Shown here: piece after piece, positions 29,770 through 37,593 of the stretch
Numbering within the stretch: position 1 is the stretch's first letter
How the letters are laid out: each line of letters begins with the position of its first letter
NCBI RefSeq assembly: GCF_010499245.1
Contig: NZ_JAAGOW010000001.1
Span: 372,001-436,000 of the forward strand
Source of the DNA: Variovorax sp. WS11
Lineage (GTDB): Bacteria > Pseudomonadota > Gammaproteobacteria > Burkholderiales > Burkholderiaceae_C
Length of the DNA: 64,000 bases
Direction: 5' to 3'
Translations under genes and position numbers: made by a program
Notes under the pieces: model-generated
What the model was told of the DNA's origin: nothing
What the model saw: only the letters and a program-made list of their open reading frames with translations
Database searches by the model: none

Positions 29770-30273
29770 ATGCTCGCAGCCAGAATCGAGTTGATGCAGC
29801 AGATGCCGATCTTCGGCGCGATCGATGCCGCGACCATCGAGTTCCTGCTCGAGCCCGCGCCGGTGATGGAGGTCGCCGCAGGCGACTATTTCTGCCGCGA
29901 AGGCGACATGGCCGACGGCATGTACGTGCTCGAACGCGGCTGCGTGACTGTCTCGAAGAGCTGGGAAGACCAGCGCCTGCTGCTGCGCCGGCTCGGGCCG
30001 GGCGACTGCTTCGGCGAGATGGCGCTCCTGGACCTGTTCCCGCGCAGCGCCTCGATACGCGCGGACGAAGACTGCACCGCCATCCGGATCACGCCCGACA
30101 ACCTGCTGCGCCTGTTCGAGCACGACGCCGTGCAGTTCGCGCTGATCCAGATGAACATCGGCCGCGAGATCAGCCGCCGCCTGCGCCACACCGACGAACT
30201 GCTGTTCCGCGCCCGCATGGGCGAGGTGCTGGAGGCGCCGGAGCGCCTCGTCACCCGGCCGGCCGCACTCTAG
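29770..30273 (+). CDS. Stand-alone cyclic nucleotide-binding domain protein
   Basis: A 167-residue protein consisting of one Crp-type cNMP-binding beta-roll. The phosphate cassette region reads FGEMALLDLFPRSASIR, close to the family consensus, and GDYFCREGDMADGMYVLERG forms the first strands. No helix-turn-helix follows, since the protein ends shortly after the dimer helix. It begins 33 nt after moeA and may sense cAMP, c-di-GMP or only act as a structural domain. Function unknown. Confidence 0.8.
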   Translation: MLAARIELMQQMPIFGAIDAATIEFLLEPAPVMEVAAGDYFCREGDMADGMYVLERGCVTVSKSWEDQRLLLRRLGPGDCFGEMALLDLFPRSASIRADEDCTAIRITPDNLLRLFEHDAVQFALIQMNIGREISRRLRHTDELLFRARMGEVLEAPERLVTRPAAL

Positions 30274-30276
30274 AGG

Positions 30277-30726
30277 CTAGAGCCGCCCCAGCGCCCGCTC
30301 CACGCCCTTGTTGGCCAGCATGTCGGCGCGCTCGTTGCCCACGTCGCCCGAATGGCCCTTGACCCAGCGCCATTCGATCTGGTGGCCGCCCTCGGACACC
30401 AGCTTGTCCAGTTCCTTCCAGAGCTCCACGTTCTTCACCGGCTGCTTGGTCGAGGTCAGCCAGCCCTTGGCCTTCCAGCCGCGGATCCATTCGGTGATGC
30501 CCATGCGCACGTACTGGCTGTCCAGGTAGAGGACCACCTTGCAGGGCCGCTTGAGCGCCCTCAGGCCTTCGATCACCGCCTGGAGCTCCATGCGGTTGTT
30601 GGTGGTGTTGAGCTCGCCGCCGAAAAGCTCCTTCTCGGTGGCGCCCGACTTAAGCCAGGCACCCCAGCCGCCGGGGCCCGGGTTGCCCTTGCAGGCGCCG
30701 TCGGTGTAGATTTGTACTTCGTTCAA
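30277..30726 (-). CDS. rnhA: Ribonuclease HI
   Basis: A 149-residue RNase HI that degrades RNA in RNA-DNA hybrids. The start is TTG at 30726, giving (M)[21 protein letters not shown], with AAGGAAACGG upstream; no nearby ATG fits. Catalytic residues appear in [17 protein letters not shown] (Glu), LDSQYV (Asp), [13 protein letters not shown] (His, Asp). The TTG overlaps the stop of the upstream methyltransferase. Confidence 0.95.
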   Translation of the reverse strand: MNEVQIYTDGACKGNPGPGGWGAWLKSGATEKELFGGELNTTNNRMELQAVIEGLRALKRPCKVVLYLDSQYVRMGITEWIRGWKAKGWLTSTKQPVKNVELWKELDKLVSEGGHQIEWRWVKGHSGDVGNERADMLANKGVERALGRL

Positions 30727-31520
30727 GAACCGTTTCCTTGTCGTTGTCGTGTCCGGTGATGGTGATGGCCGCGGTGTACCTTGCCGGCGATCGGCACCGG
30801 CGCGCTCGCGCGCTGCGCTGCCCGGCGCCAGTCGGCCGACAGCAGCCGCATGCCGCGCACGCGCTTGACCGCGACCAGGAAGTACACCGCGCCGAAGATC
30901 GGCCACCAGCGCTCGCCCAGGGTGTCGAACCAGCGGCAGCGTTCGAGCCACGCCTCGCTGCGCACCGCCGGCCGGTAGATGCCGAAGTCGCCCGATTCGA
31001 CCTCGAAGCTCAGGAGGCGCAGCCAGTCGCGCATGCGCCGGTAGCCGATGAAGTCGCCCGAGTCGGGCAGGAAGAGCTCGCCGAAGCCCAGCCGCTGATA
31101 CAGGTGCGCACGCCACTGGCGCATGCCCCACAGGCTGGTCGGGTTGAGCCCGCAGATGACCACGCGGCCCTCCGGCACCAGCACGCGCTCGACCTCGCGC
31201 AGCGTGCCGTGCGGGTCGTGGCTGAGTTCCAGCGCATGGGGCAGCACCACGAGGTCGAGGCTGTTGGCCGAAAAAGGCAGCGCCGTGAAGTCGGTGACCA
31301 GCGCGCTCCTGGCCGCCACCGCCGGATCGTCTACCGCCAGCCAGCGATGCGGCATGCGGTTGGCGCGCAGGCCCTCGACCTCGGCCAGGCCCAGCTGCAG
31401 CGCGTGGTAGCCGAAGACGTCGGCCACCGCCTGGTCGAAGCGTGACTGCTCCCAAGCCAGCAGGTAGCGGCCGGGAGGGGTCTGGAACCACTCGTGCAAA
31501 CCTATAATTTGACCGCTCAT
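30723..31520 (-). CDS. Class I SAM-dependent methyltransferase
   Basis: A 265-residue methyltransferase-fold protein. [42 protein letters not shown] matches the post-motif I/II region of UbiE/BioC-type enzymes, but a glycine-rich motif I is weak. The C-terminus is basic and His-rich. ATG at 31520 shares the tetranucleotide CATG with the divergent ATG at 31519. Translation is coupled to rnhA. Substrate unknown. Confidence 0.82.
   Translation of the reverse strand: MSGQIIGLHEWFQTPPGRYLLAWEQSRFDQAVADVFGYHALQLGLAEVEGLRANRMPHRWLAVDDPAVAARSALVTDFTALPFSANSLDLVVLPHALELSHDPHGTLREVERVLVPEGRVVICGLNPTSLWGMRQWRAHLYQRLGFGELFLPDSGDFIGYRRMRDWLRLLSFEVESGDFGIYRPAVRSEAWLERCRWFDTLGERWWPIFGAVYFLVAVKRVRGMRLLSADWRRAAQRASAPVPIAGKVHRGHHHHRTRQRQGNGS
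31503..31508 (+). promoter_or_regulatory. -10 element (TATAAT) driving the gloB remnant and mltD
   Basis: A consensus TATAAT lies 10 nt upstream of the gloB-remnant ATG at 31519, inside the 5' end of the divergent methyltransferase gene. Predicted transcription start near 31515, leaving only a few nucleotides of leader. No good -35 is seen. It probably now serves mltD. Confidence 0.5.
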
Positions 31521-31728
31521 GAAGCTCGTCCCACTGCCCGCCTTCGCCGACAACTACATCTGGATGCTGCAGGATGGACGCAACGCGATCGTGGTCGACC
31601 CGGGAGATGCCGCGCCGGTCTTCGATGCACCCGCTCGCGGCAATCTGCAGTTGGCCGCGATTCTAGTCACGCGCCATGATGCCGATCACAGCGGCGCACT
31701 GCGCCAATGGAAAAACAACTTTCGATGA
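31519..31728 (+). pseudogene. gloB: Remnant of hydroxyacylglutathione hydrolase (glyoxalase II)
   Basis: The 69-codon frame begins [20 protein letters not shown] and continues [12 protein letters not shown] and [16 protein letters not shown], the N-terminus of GloB. A functional enzyme is about 250 residues and has THHHADH; here the motif is degenerate (TRHDADH) and the frame stops 10 residues later, directly at the mltD start (ATGA overlap). About 180 C-terminal codons are missing, consistent with an internal deletion that joined the 5' end of gloB to mltD. No other gloB is in the window. Confidence 0.8.
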
Positions 31729-33323
31729 AATTCATCCTTGCTGCCTGCCTTGCCGGCTCGCTGCTGCTCGCGGGCTGCGCGAGCACCACCGGCACGGGCT
31801 CCTCTTCCTCGACCACCCCCGACACCGCTTCCACCGCATCGAGCACCGCCGCGGCACCGGTCTATCCCGGCGGAGCGCTGACCCCCATCACCTCCGGCAC
31901 CACCCGCTCGCGCTCCGTCGTCACGCTCGCCCCGCCGGTCGACATGTGGGATCGCATCCGCCGCGGCTTCAAGATGCCCGACCTCGACAACGAGCTGGTG
32001 CGCGACCGCGAGCAGTGGTATGCGAGCCGGCCCGACTACATGCAGCGCATGACCGAGCGCTCGAGCCGCTACATCTTCCACATCGTCGAGGAGCTCGAGC
32101 GCCGCGACATGCCCACCGAGCTGGCACTGCTGCCCTACATCGAAAGCGCCTTCAATCCGCAGGCCGTCTCGAGCGCCAAGGCCGCCGGCATGTGGCAGTT
32201 CATGCCCGCCACCGGCACCGACTTCGACCTCAAGCAGAACATCTTCCGCGATGACCGCCGCGACGTCGTTGCCTCCACCCGCGCCGCGCTCGACTACCTG
32301 CAGAAGCTCTACGGCATGTTCGGCGACTGGCACCTTGCGCTGGCCGCCTACAACTGGGGCGAAGGCAGCGTGAGCCGCGCCATCGCCAGGAACCAGCGCG
32401 CCGGCCTGCCCACCGGCTACACCGACCTCAACATGCCGGCCGAGACCCGGTACTACGTGCCCAAGCTGCAGGCGGTGAAGAACATCGTCGCCAACCCGGA
32501 GCGCTTCAACGCCGACCTGCCGGTCATCGCCAACCACCCCTACTTCCAGACCGTCACGCTCAAGCGCGATCTCGACGTCGCCCTGGCTGCCAAGCTGGCC
32601 GACGTGAAGATCGAGGACTTCCGCGCCCTCAACCCCTCGGCCCACAAGCCGGTGCTGCTGGCCGCGGGCACGCCCGAGATCCTGCTGCCCTGGGACAACG
32701 CCGCCGTGTTCCAGCGCAACTTCGAGGCCTACACCCAGGGCCAATACGCGAGCTGGACCGCCTGGACCGTGCCCAACACCATGACCGTGGCCGACGCCGC
32801 CCAGCGCTCGGGCATGAGCGAATCCGACCTTCGCGCCATCAACAGCGTGCCCCCGCGCATGATGATCAAGGCCGGCTCGACGCTGATCGTGCCGCGCGGC
32901 GCGCGCGTGCAGGAGGACGTGCAGGCCACCGTCGCCGACACGGGCCACCTGAGCTTCCAGCCCGAGATCGTCACCCGCCGCACCGTGGTCAAGGCCGGTC
33001 GCAACGACAACGTGGCGAGCATCGCGCGCCGCTACAAGCTCAGCCCCGCCAGCGTCGCCGAATGGAACGACGTGAAGACCGGCCATGTATTCCAGCGCGG
33101 CGGGCAAGTGGTGGTCTACCTGCCGGTGCGGGCCGCAGGCGCCGAGCGCGTCGGCCGCGGCCTGCGCGGCCGTCATGACAGCACGGTGGTCGTGACCAGC
33201 AAGCGCGGCGGCGGCGTCGTCAAGACCAGCACCGCCAAGACCGCGCCGGTCGCCAGGTCGGGTTCCTCGGGCAAGATCGTGCGCGAAAAGCGCGGCGGCG
33301 CGCCCTCGAAGAAGAAGCGCTAG
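31725..33323 (+). CDS. mltD: Membrane-bound lytic murein transglycosylase D (MltD-like) with LysM domains
   Basis: A 532-residue lipoprotein enzyme that cleaves peptidoglycan glycans. The signal MKFILAACLAGSLLLAGC has a lipobox; an upstream in-frame ATG at 31707 is possible but spoils the signal. The SLT domain has catalytic Glu in LPYIESAFNPQAVS, then AAGMWQFMPATG and AAYNWGEGSV. Two LysM-like repeats follow (about 345-395 and 420-470). The C-terminus is Lys/Arg-rich. It is translated directly behind the gloB remnant. Confidence 0.92.
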   Translation: MKFILAACLAGSLLLAGCASTTGTGSSSSTTPDTASTASSTAAAPVYPGGALTPITSGTTRSRSVVTLAPPVDMWDRIRRGFKMPDLDNELVRDREQWYASRPDYMQRMTERSSRYIFHIVEELERRDMPTELALLPYIESAFNPQAVSSAKAAGMWQFMPATGTDFDLKQNIFRDDRRDVVASTRAALDYLQKLYGMFGDWHLALAAYNWGEGSVSRAIARNQRAGLPTGYTDLNMPAETRYYVPKLQAVKNIVANPERFNADLPVIANHPYFQTVTLKRDLDVALAAKLADVKIEDFRALNPSAHKPVLLAAGTPEILLPWDNAAVFQRNFEAYTQGQYASWTAWTVPNTMTVADAAQRSGMSESDLRAINSVPPRMMIKAGSTLIVPRGARVQEDVQATVADTGHLSFQPEIVTRRTVVKAGRNDNVASIARRYKLSPASVAEWNDVKTGHVFQRGGQVVVYLPVRAAGAERVGRGLRGRHDSTVVVTSKRGGGVVKTSTAKTAPVARSGSSGKIVREKRGGAPSKKKR

Positions 33324-33357
33324 CCGTCGATGGCGCGGCGGGGCGAAGCACCGGCGC

Positions 33358-34191
33358 TCAGAGCTTCTCCGTCTCGCCGCTCTTCGGCTGCCATTTCATG
33401 AGCCGCCGCTCGATCAGGCCCACCAAGCCGTCGAGCACCAGCGCGAAGGCGGTGAGCACCGCAATGCCGGCGAACACGGTGTTGACGTCGAAGGTGCCTT
33501 CGGCCTGCAGGATCAGGTAGCCCACGCCGCGCGCCGAGCCCAGGTACTCGCCCACCACCGCGCCGACGAAGGCCAGCCCCACCGAGGTGTGCAGGCTGGA
33601 GAACACCCAGCTGGTCGCGCTCGGCAAATAGACCGTGCGCAGCAGCTGCCGCCGGCTGGCGCCGAGCATGCGCGCATTGGCCAGCACCTCCGGGCTGACC
33701 TCGCGCACGCCCTGGTAGACGTTGAAGAACACGATGAAGAACACCAGCGTGACCGCCAGCGCCACTTTGCTCCAGATGCCCAGGCCGAACCACAGCGCGA
33801 AGATGGGCGCCAGGATCACGCGTGGCATAGAGTTCGCTGCCTTGATGTAGGGGTCGAGGATCAGGCTGGCCGTCGGCGCCAGCGCCAGCCAGAGTCCGCA
33901 GGCCAGGCCCAGCAGCGTGCCGATGCCGAAGGCCAGCACGGTCTCGAGCAGGGTGACGCCGAGGTGCAGGTAGATGTCGGCGCGGCCCGCCAGGCCGTCG
34001 GGGAAGAGCGCGTTCGGCGCGATGGCGATGGGCAGGAACCAGCTCCAGATGCGGCCCGCCACCTTGATCGGCTCGCCGAGGAAGAAGGCGACCTGCGTGT
34101 CGCGCGACACCAGGTGCCACAGCACCAGCAGCACGACCAGCAGCGCAAGCTGCCAGCCGCGCGCATTGCCCTCGTTCGGCCGCAGCGCCAT
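33358..34191 (-). CDS. ABC transporter permease, SsuC/TauC/NrtB type
   Basis: A 277-residue inner-membrane permease with about six spans. The EAA-type loop (NARMLGASRRQLLRTVYLPSATSWVFSSL) and the following VGLAFVGAVVGEYLGS are typical of the sulfonate/taurine/nitrate family. The ATG at 34191 shares one base with the ATPase stop. Third gene of the operon binding protein-ATPase-permease. Substrate not determinable. Confidence 0.9.
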   Translation of the reverse strand: MALRPNEGNARGWQLALLVVLLVLWHLVSRDTQVAFFLGEPIKVAGRIWSWFLPIAIAPNALFPDGLAGRADIYLHLGVTLLETVLAFGIGTLLGLACGLWLALAPTASLILDPYIKAANSMPRVILAPIFALWFGLGIWSKVALAVTLVFFIVFFNVYQGVREVSPEVLANARMLGASRRQLLRTVYLPSATSWVFSSLHTSVGLAFVGAVVGEYLGSARGVGYLILQAEGTFDVNTVFAGIAVLTAFALVLDGLVGLIERRLMKWQPKSGETEKL

Positions 34192-35015
34192 CAGGCGGCC
34201 TTCTTCAGCTGCTGCGCATAGCCCTTCAGCACCTCGTCGCGCAGCACGCTCCAGATCTGCGCGTGCAGTTCGACGAAGCGCGGATGCGTGCGCACCTCGA
34301 CCACGTCGCGCGGACGCGCGAGGTCGATGGCGAACTCCCCGATCGGATGCGTGCCCGGGCCGGCCGAGAGCACCACCACGCGGTCGCTCATCGCGATGGC
34401 CTCGTCGAGGTCATGCGTGATGAAGAGCACCGCCTTTCTCTTCGCGGCCCAGAGCTCGAGCACCTCGTTCTCCATCAGCTGGCGCGTCTGCACGTCGAGC
34501 GCGCTGAAAGGCTCGTCCATGAGGATGATGTCCGGATCCAGCGCCAGCACCTGGGCCAGCGCCGTGCGCTTGCGCATGCCGCCCGAGAGCTCGTGCGGAT
34601 AGCGGTCGCCGAAGCCCACCAGCCCCACGCGCGCCAGCCACTGCTCGGCCAGCGCCCTCGCCTCCTCGTCCGGCATCCCGCGGTACTGCAGCCCCAGCAT
34701 CACGTTGGCGAGCGCGCTGCGCCAGGGCATCAGCGCCTCGGTCTGGAACATGTAGCCCGCGCGCGTGTTGATGCCCGAAAGCGGCTGGCCGAAGACTTTC
34801 ACCGTGCCCGAGGAAGGCTCCAGCAGGCCGGCACCGACGTTGAGCAGCGTCGACTTGCCGCAGCCCGTGGGACCGACCACCGAGACGAACTCGCCCGCGC
34901 GCACCCGCAGCGAGGTGCCGGCCACCGCCGTGTAGCGCTGGCTGCGCTCGTCCTTGGAGCGAAAGGTGCAGCTGATGTCGAGCAGTTCGAGCGCGTGGTC
35001 GGAGTCGGCGGACAT
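34191..35015 (-). CDS. ABC transporter ATP-binding protein, SsuB/TauB/NrtD type
   Basis: A 274-residue ATPase. Walker A is [11 protein letters not shown], the signature LSGGMRKRTALAQ (a common variant of LSGGQ), Walker B IILMDEPFSALD, and the switch His in FITHDLDE. ATG at 35015 gives MSADSDHALELLD. An intrinsic terminator lies between this gene and the binding-protein gene, so it is probably expressed below the binding protein. Confidence 0.92.
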   Translation of the reverse strand: MSADSDHALELLDISCTFRSKDERSQRYTAVAGTSLRVRAGEFVSVVGPTGCGKSTLLNVGAGLLEPSSGTVKVFGQPLSGINTRAGYMFQTEALMPWRSALANVMLGLQYRGMPDEEARALAEQWLARVGLVGFGDRYPHELSGGMRKRTALAQVLALDPDIILMDEPFSALDVQTRQLMENEVLELWAAKRKAVLFITHDLDEAIAMSDRVVVLSAGPGTHPIGEFAIDLARPRDVVEVRTHPRFVELHAQIWSVLRDEVLKGYAQQLKKAA

Positions 35016-35024
35016 GAACGGAAG

Positions 35025-35048
35025 AAAAAAAACCCGGCCGGAGCCGGG
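35025..35048 (-). terminator. Rho-independent terminator inside the ABC operon
   Basis: On the minus strand CCCGGC-TCCG-GCCGGG is followed by eight T residues. It lies in the 50-nt gap between the binding-protein stop (35066) and the ATPase start (35015), so it should partially terminate and give excess binding protein over the membrane components. Confidence 0.8.
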
Positions 35049-35065
35049 TCGCGAAAACGGGCAAC

Positions 35066-36106
35066 TCAGGCTTTGAAGCGCTCCTTCGCGCGACGCGCGA
35101 AGTCGTTCGTATAGGTCTTGGCCAGGTCGATCTTGTCGGCCTTCACTGTCGGGTCGAAGCTCGCGATCGCGGCCAGCGCGGTCTTCGGCCCCTCGGCCGG
35201 CACGATGCCGTCGGTCGCGATCGCCTCGCGCACCTTGTCGAAAGAGGCCAGGTACAGCGCGCGGTCGCCGAGCAGGTAGGTCTCGGGCACGGTCTTGATG
35301 ATGTCGCCCGGGCCGGCGGTCTGCAGCCACTTGAGGCCGTGCACGATCGCGTTGGCCAGTGCCTGGCAGGTGTTGGGATGCTTGTGGACGAATTCCGCCG
35401 GCGCATAGAGGCAGGCCGCCGGCATCGGGCCGCCGAACACCTCCTGCGTGCCCTTCAGCGTGCGCGTGTCGCTGATGATCTTCACGTCGCCCTTCTGCTC
35501 GAGCATGGTCATCACCGGGTCGGTGTTGCTGATGGCGTCGATCTGGCCCGAGCGCAGCGCCGTCAGCGCGCCGGCGGCCACGCCCACGCCGATGAAGCTC
35601 ACATCGCTGGCCTTGAGGCCGCCGCGCGAGAGCACCAAGTTGGCCACCATGTTGGTGGACGAGCCCGGCGCCGACACGCCGATCTTCTTGCCCTTGAGAT
35701 CGGCGATGCCCGCGTAGCCCGCCATGTTCTTGGTCGACACCCCGATCGCGATCTGCGGCGCGCGGCCCTGCAGCACGAAGGCCTGGAAGACCTGGTTCTT
35801 GGCCTGCAGGTTGATGGTGTGCTCGTAGGCGCCCGAGCACACGTCGGCCGAGCCGCCCACCACCGCCTGCAGCGCGCGCGCACCGCCGGCGAAGTCGGAG
35901 ATTTCGACCTCCAGGCCCTCGGCCTTGAAGTAGCCCAGCTGCTCGGAGATGGTGAGCGGCAGGTAGTAGAAGGCCGCCTTGCCGCCGACGGCGATGGAGA
36001 TCTTCGGCTTCTCGAGCTTGGCCTGCGCACGCACCCACAGCGGCACGGCGATGGATGCGGCTGCACCCAAGGTCGCGGCGACGGTGAAGCTACGGCGGTG
36101 GAGCAT
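35066..36106 (-). CDS. ABC transporter substrate-binding protein (NMT1/SsuA-like)
   Basis: A 346-residue periplasmic protein of the NMT1/THI5-like or SsuA/TauA family. The signal peptide MLHRRSFTVAATLGAAASIAVPLWVRAQA carries RRSFT, suggesting Tat export. The mature part shows KAAFYYLPLTISEQLGYFKAEGLEVEI, GSADVCSGAYEHTI and the hinge KGKKIGVSAPGSSTNMV, all family features. First gene of the uptake operon. Ligand may be a sulfonate, nitrate-like anion or aromatic acid; not determined. Confidence 0.9.
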   Translation of the reverse strand: MLHRRSFTVAATLGAAASIAVPLWVRAQAKLEKPKISIAVGGKAAFYYLPLTISEQLGYFKAEGLEVEISDFAGGARALQAVVGGSADVCSGAYEHTINLQAKNQVFQAFVLQGRAPQIAIGVSTKNMAGYAGIADLKGKKIGVSAPGSSTNMVANLVLSRGGLKASDVSFIGVGVAAGALTALRSGQIDAISNTDPVMTMLEQKGDVKIISDTRTLKGTQEVFGGPMPAACLYAPAEFVHKHPNTCQALANAIVHGLKWLQTAGPGDIIKTVPETYLLGDRALYLASFDKVREAIATDGIVPAEGPKTALAAIASFDPTVKADKIDLAKTYTNDFARRAKERFKA

Positions 36107-36220
36107 GCGTTGTGGCCCTGGGGCTCTCTGGGATCGTTGTTCGAATCGAGCTTAGGGGCGCGCACCATCTGCCTGCATCGGGAACATCCCGTGCGGGTTT
36201 CCACGTAAACATGAAGGCCT

Positions 36221-36613
36221 CTAGCGGCCGGCGAAAAGAATCGCGATGTTGGCTGCGAACGCGAGCGCCCAGACCGTGCTGCGCGCAGTGCCGAAGCCGC
36301 GGATGTAGAGCGCGATGTAAACGATGCGCAGCAGCACGTAAGCCGCGGCCAGCATGTCGAGTCGCGCCTGCGCGGCGCCGAGCTGGTGCGCGATGACCAC
36401 CGCGCCGATGAAGAAGGGAAGGCCCTCGAAGCTGTTGTTCTGTGCGGCGAGCGCTCGCGCGCGCCAGCCGGCCTGGCGCCCCATCCAGTCGCGTGGCGCC
36501 TGGTTGTCGCGCAGCCTGAAGCTGCCGATCTTCGCGATGTAGGCCGCGAGGTAGGGCAAGAGCGCCGCGACCAGCACGCACCAGTAGGCCAGCGTCAACG
36601 CGGGCAGGCGCAT
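36221..36613 (-). CDS. MAPEG family membrane protein
   Basis: A 130-residue protein with four predicted spans. RDWMGRQAGWRARALAAQNNSFEGLPFF carries the RxxxAxxNxxE glutathione-site pattern of MAPEG proteins (membrane-associated glutathione-dependent enzymes). ATG at 36613 is 2 nt after the recR stop, so it is the last gene of dnaX-ybaB-recR-MAPEG. Bacterial members are mostly uncharacterised. Confidence 0.87.
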   Translation of the reverse strand: MRLPALTLAYWCVLVAALLPYLAAYIAKIGSFRLRDNQAPRDWMGRQAGWRARALAAQNNSFEGLPFFIGAVVIAHQLGAAQARLDMLAAAYVLLRIVYIALYIRGFGTARSTVWALAFAANIAILFAGR

Positions 36614-36615
36614 GC

Positions 36616-37206
36616 TCAGCGTCGATCGACCAGCGCGTGCGCGATGGTGCCGAGGTCCACGTACTCGAGCTCGCTGCCGGCCGGCACGCCGCGCGCGAGC
36701 CGCGTCACGGTGAGCCCGCGCTGCCGCAACGCCTCGCCGATCACGTGCGCGGTGGCCTCGCCCTCGGCGGTGAAGTTGGTGGCGAGGATCACCTCGCTCA
36801 CCGTGCCGTCGAGTGCGCGATCGAACAGCTTCGAAAGGCCGATGTCCTTGGGGCCGATGCCGTCGAGCGGGCTCAGCTTGCCCATCAGCACGAAGTAGTA
36901 GCCGCGGAAGGCGCCGGTGCGCTCCAGGGCTGCCTGGTCGGCCGGGGTCTCGACCACGCACAGTTTGGTGGCGTCGCGGCGCGCATCGAGGCACACGCTG
37001 CACACCGGCGCCTCGGTGAAGGTGTTGCAGCGCTCGCAATGCCGCACCTGCGCCGCGGCTTCCTGCAAGGAGCGCGCCATCCGCTGCATGGCCTCGCGGT
37101 CGTGCTGCAGCAGGTGGAAGGCCATGCGCGAGGCCGACTTGACGCCGACGCCGGGCAGGCGGCGCAAGGCCTCGATCAAGCCATCGAGCGCGCTGGAATC
37201 CGCCAT
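36616..37206 (-). CDS. recR: Recombination mediator protein RecR
   Basis: A 196-residue RecR. N-terminal [17 protein letters not shown] is the helix-hairpin-helix; C-x2-C...C-x2-C ([16 protein letters not shown]) is the zinc site; [36 protein letters not shown] is the Toprim domain. It acts with RecF/RecO in loading RecA at gaps. Lies 8 nt after ybaB. Confidence 0.95.
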   Translation of the reverse strand: MADSSALDGLIEALRRLPGVGVKSASRMAFHLLQHDREAMQRMARSLQEAAAQVRHCERCNTFTEAPVCSVCLDARRDATKLCVVETPADQAALERTGAFRGYYFVLMGKLSPLDGIGPKDIGLSKLFDRALDGTVSEVILATNFTAEGEATAHVIGEALRQRGLTVTRLARGVPAGSELEYVDLGTIAHALVDRR

Positions 37207-37214
37207 GCGGACGC

Positions 37215-37547
37215 TTAGAAGGGGAGCTTCATGCCGGGCGGCAGGCCGGGCATGCCGGCGGTCAGCTTGCCCATCTTCTGCTCGCTGGTTTCCTCGGCCT
37301 TGCGCACCGCGGCGTTGAAGGCGGCGGCCACCAGGTCTTCCAGCATGTCCTTGTCGTCGGCCAGCAGGCTGGGGTCGATGGTGATGCGCTTGACGTCGTG
37401 CTTGCAGGTCATCACGACCTTCACGAGGCCGGCGCCCGACTCGCCCTCGACCTCGATCGTGGCCAGCTCTTCCTGCGCCTTCTTGAGGTTGTCCTGCATT
37501 GCCTGCGCCTGCTTCATGAGGCCGGCCAGTTGTCCTTTGTTGAACAT
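37215..37547 (-). CDS. ybaB: YbaB/EbfC family nucleoid-associated protein
   Basis: A 110-residue DNA-binding dimer. [28 protein letters not shown] is the conserved N-terminal helix, followed by the beta core [24 protein letters not shown] Pro/Gly/Met-rich end ([13 protein letters not shown]) is typical. It sits between dnaX and recR, the usual order. Confidence 0.94.
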   Translation of the reverse strand: MFNKGQLAGLMKQAQAMQDNLKKAQEELATIEVEGESGAGLVKVVMTCKHDVKRITIDPSLLADDKDMLEDLVAAAFNAAVRKAEETSEQKMGKLTAGMPGLPPGMKLPF

Positions 37548-37593
37548 CGTTGGTCCTGTGGTCGTTGAATGAATGGAAGAAGGATAAGTCGGA

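Noticed and set aside
35015..36038. An extended N-terminus for the ABC ATPase reaching 36038
   Set aside because: It overlaps the binding-protein gene in another frame and runs across a terminator; ATG 35015 gives a normal ATPase.
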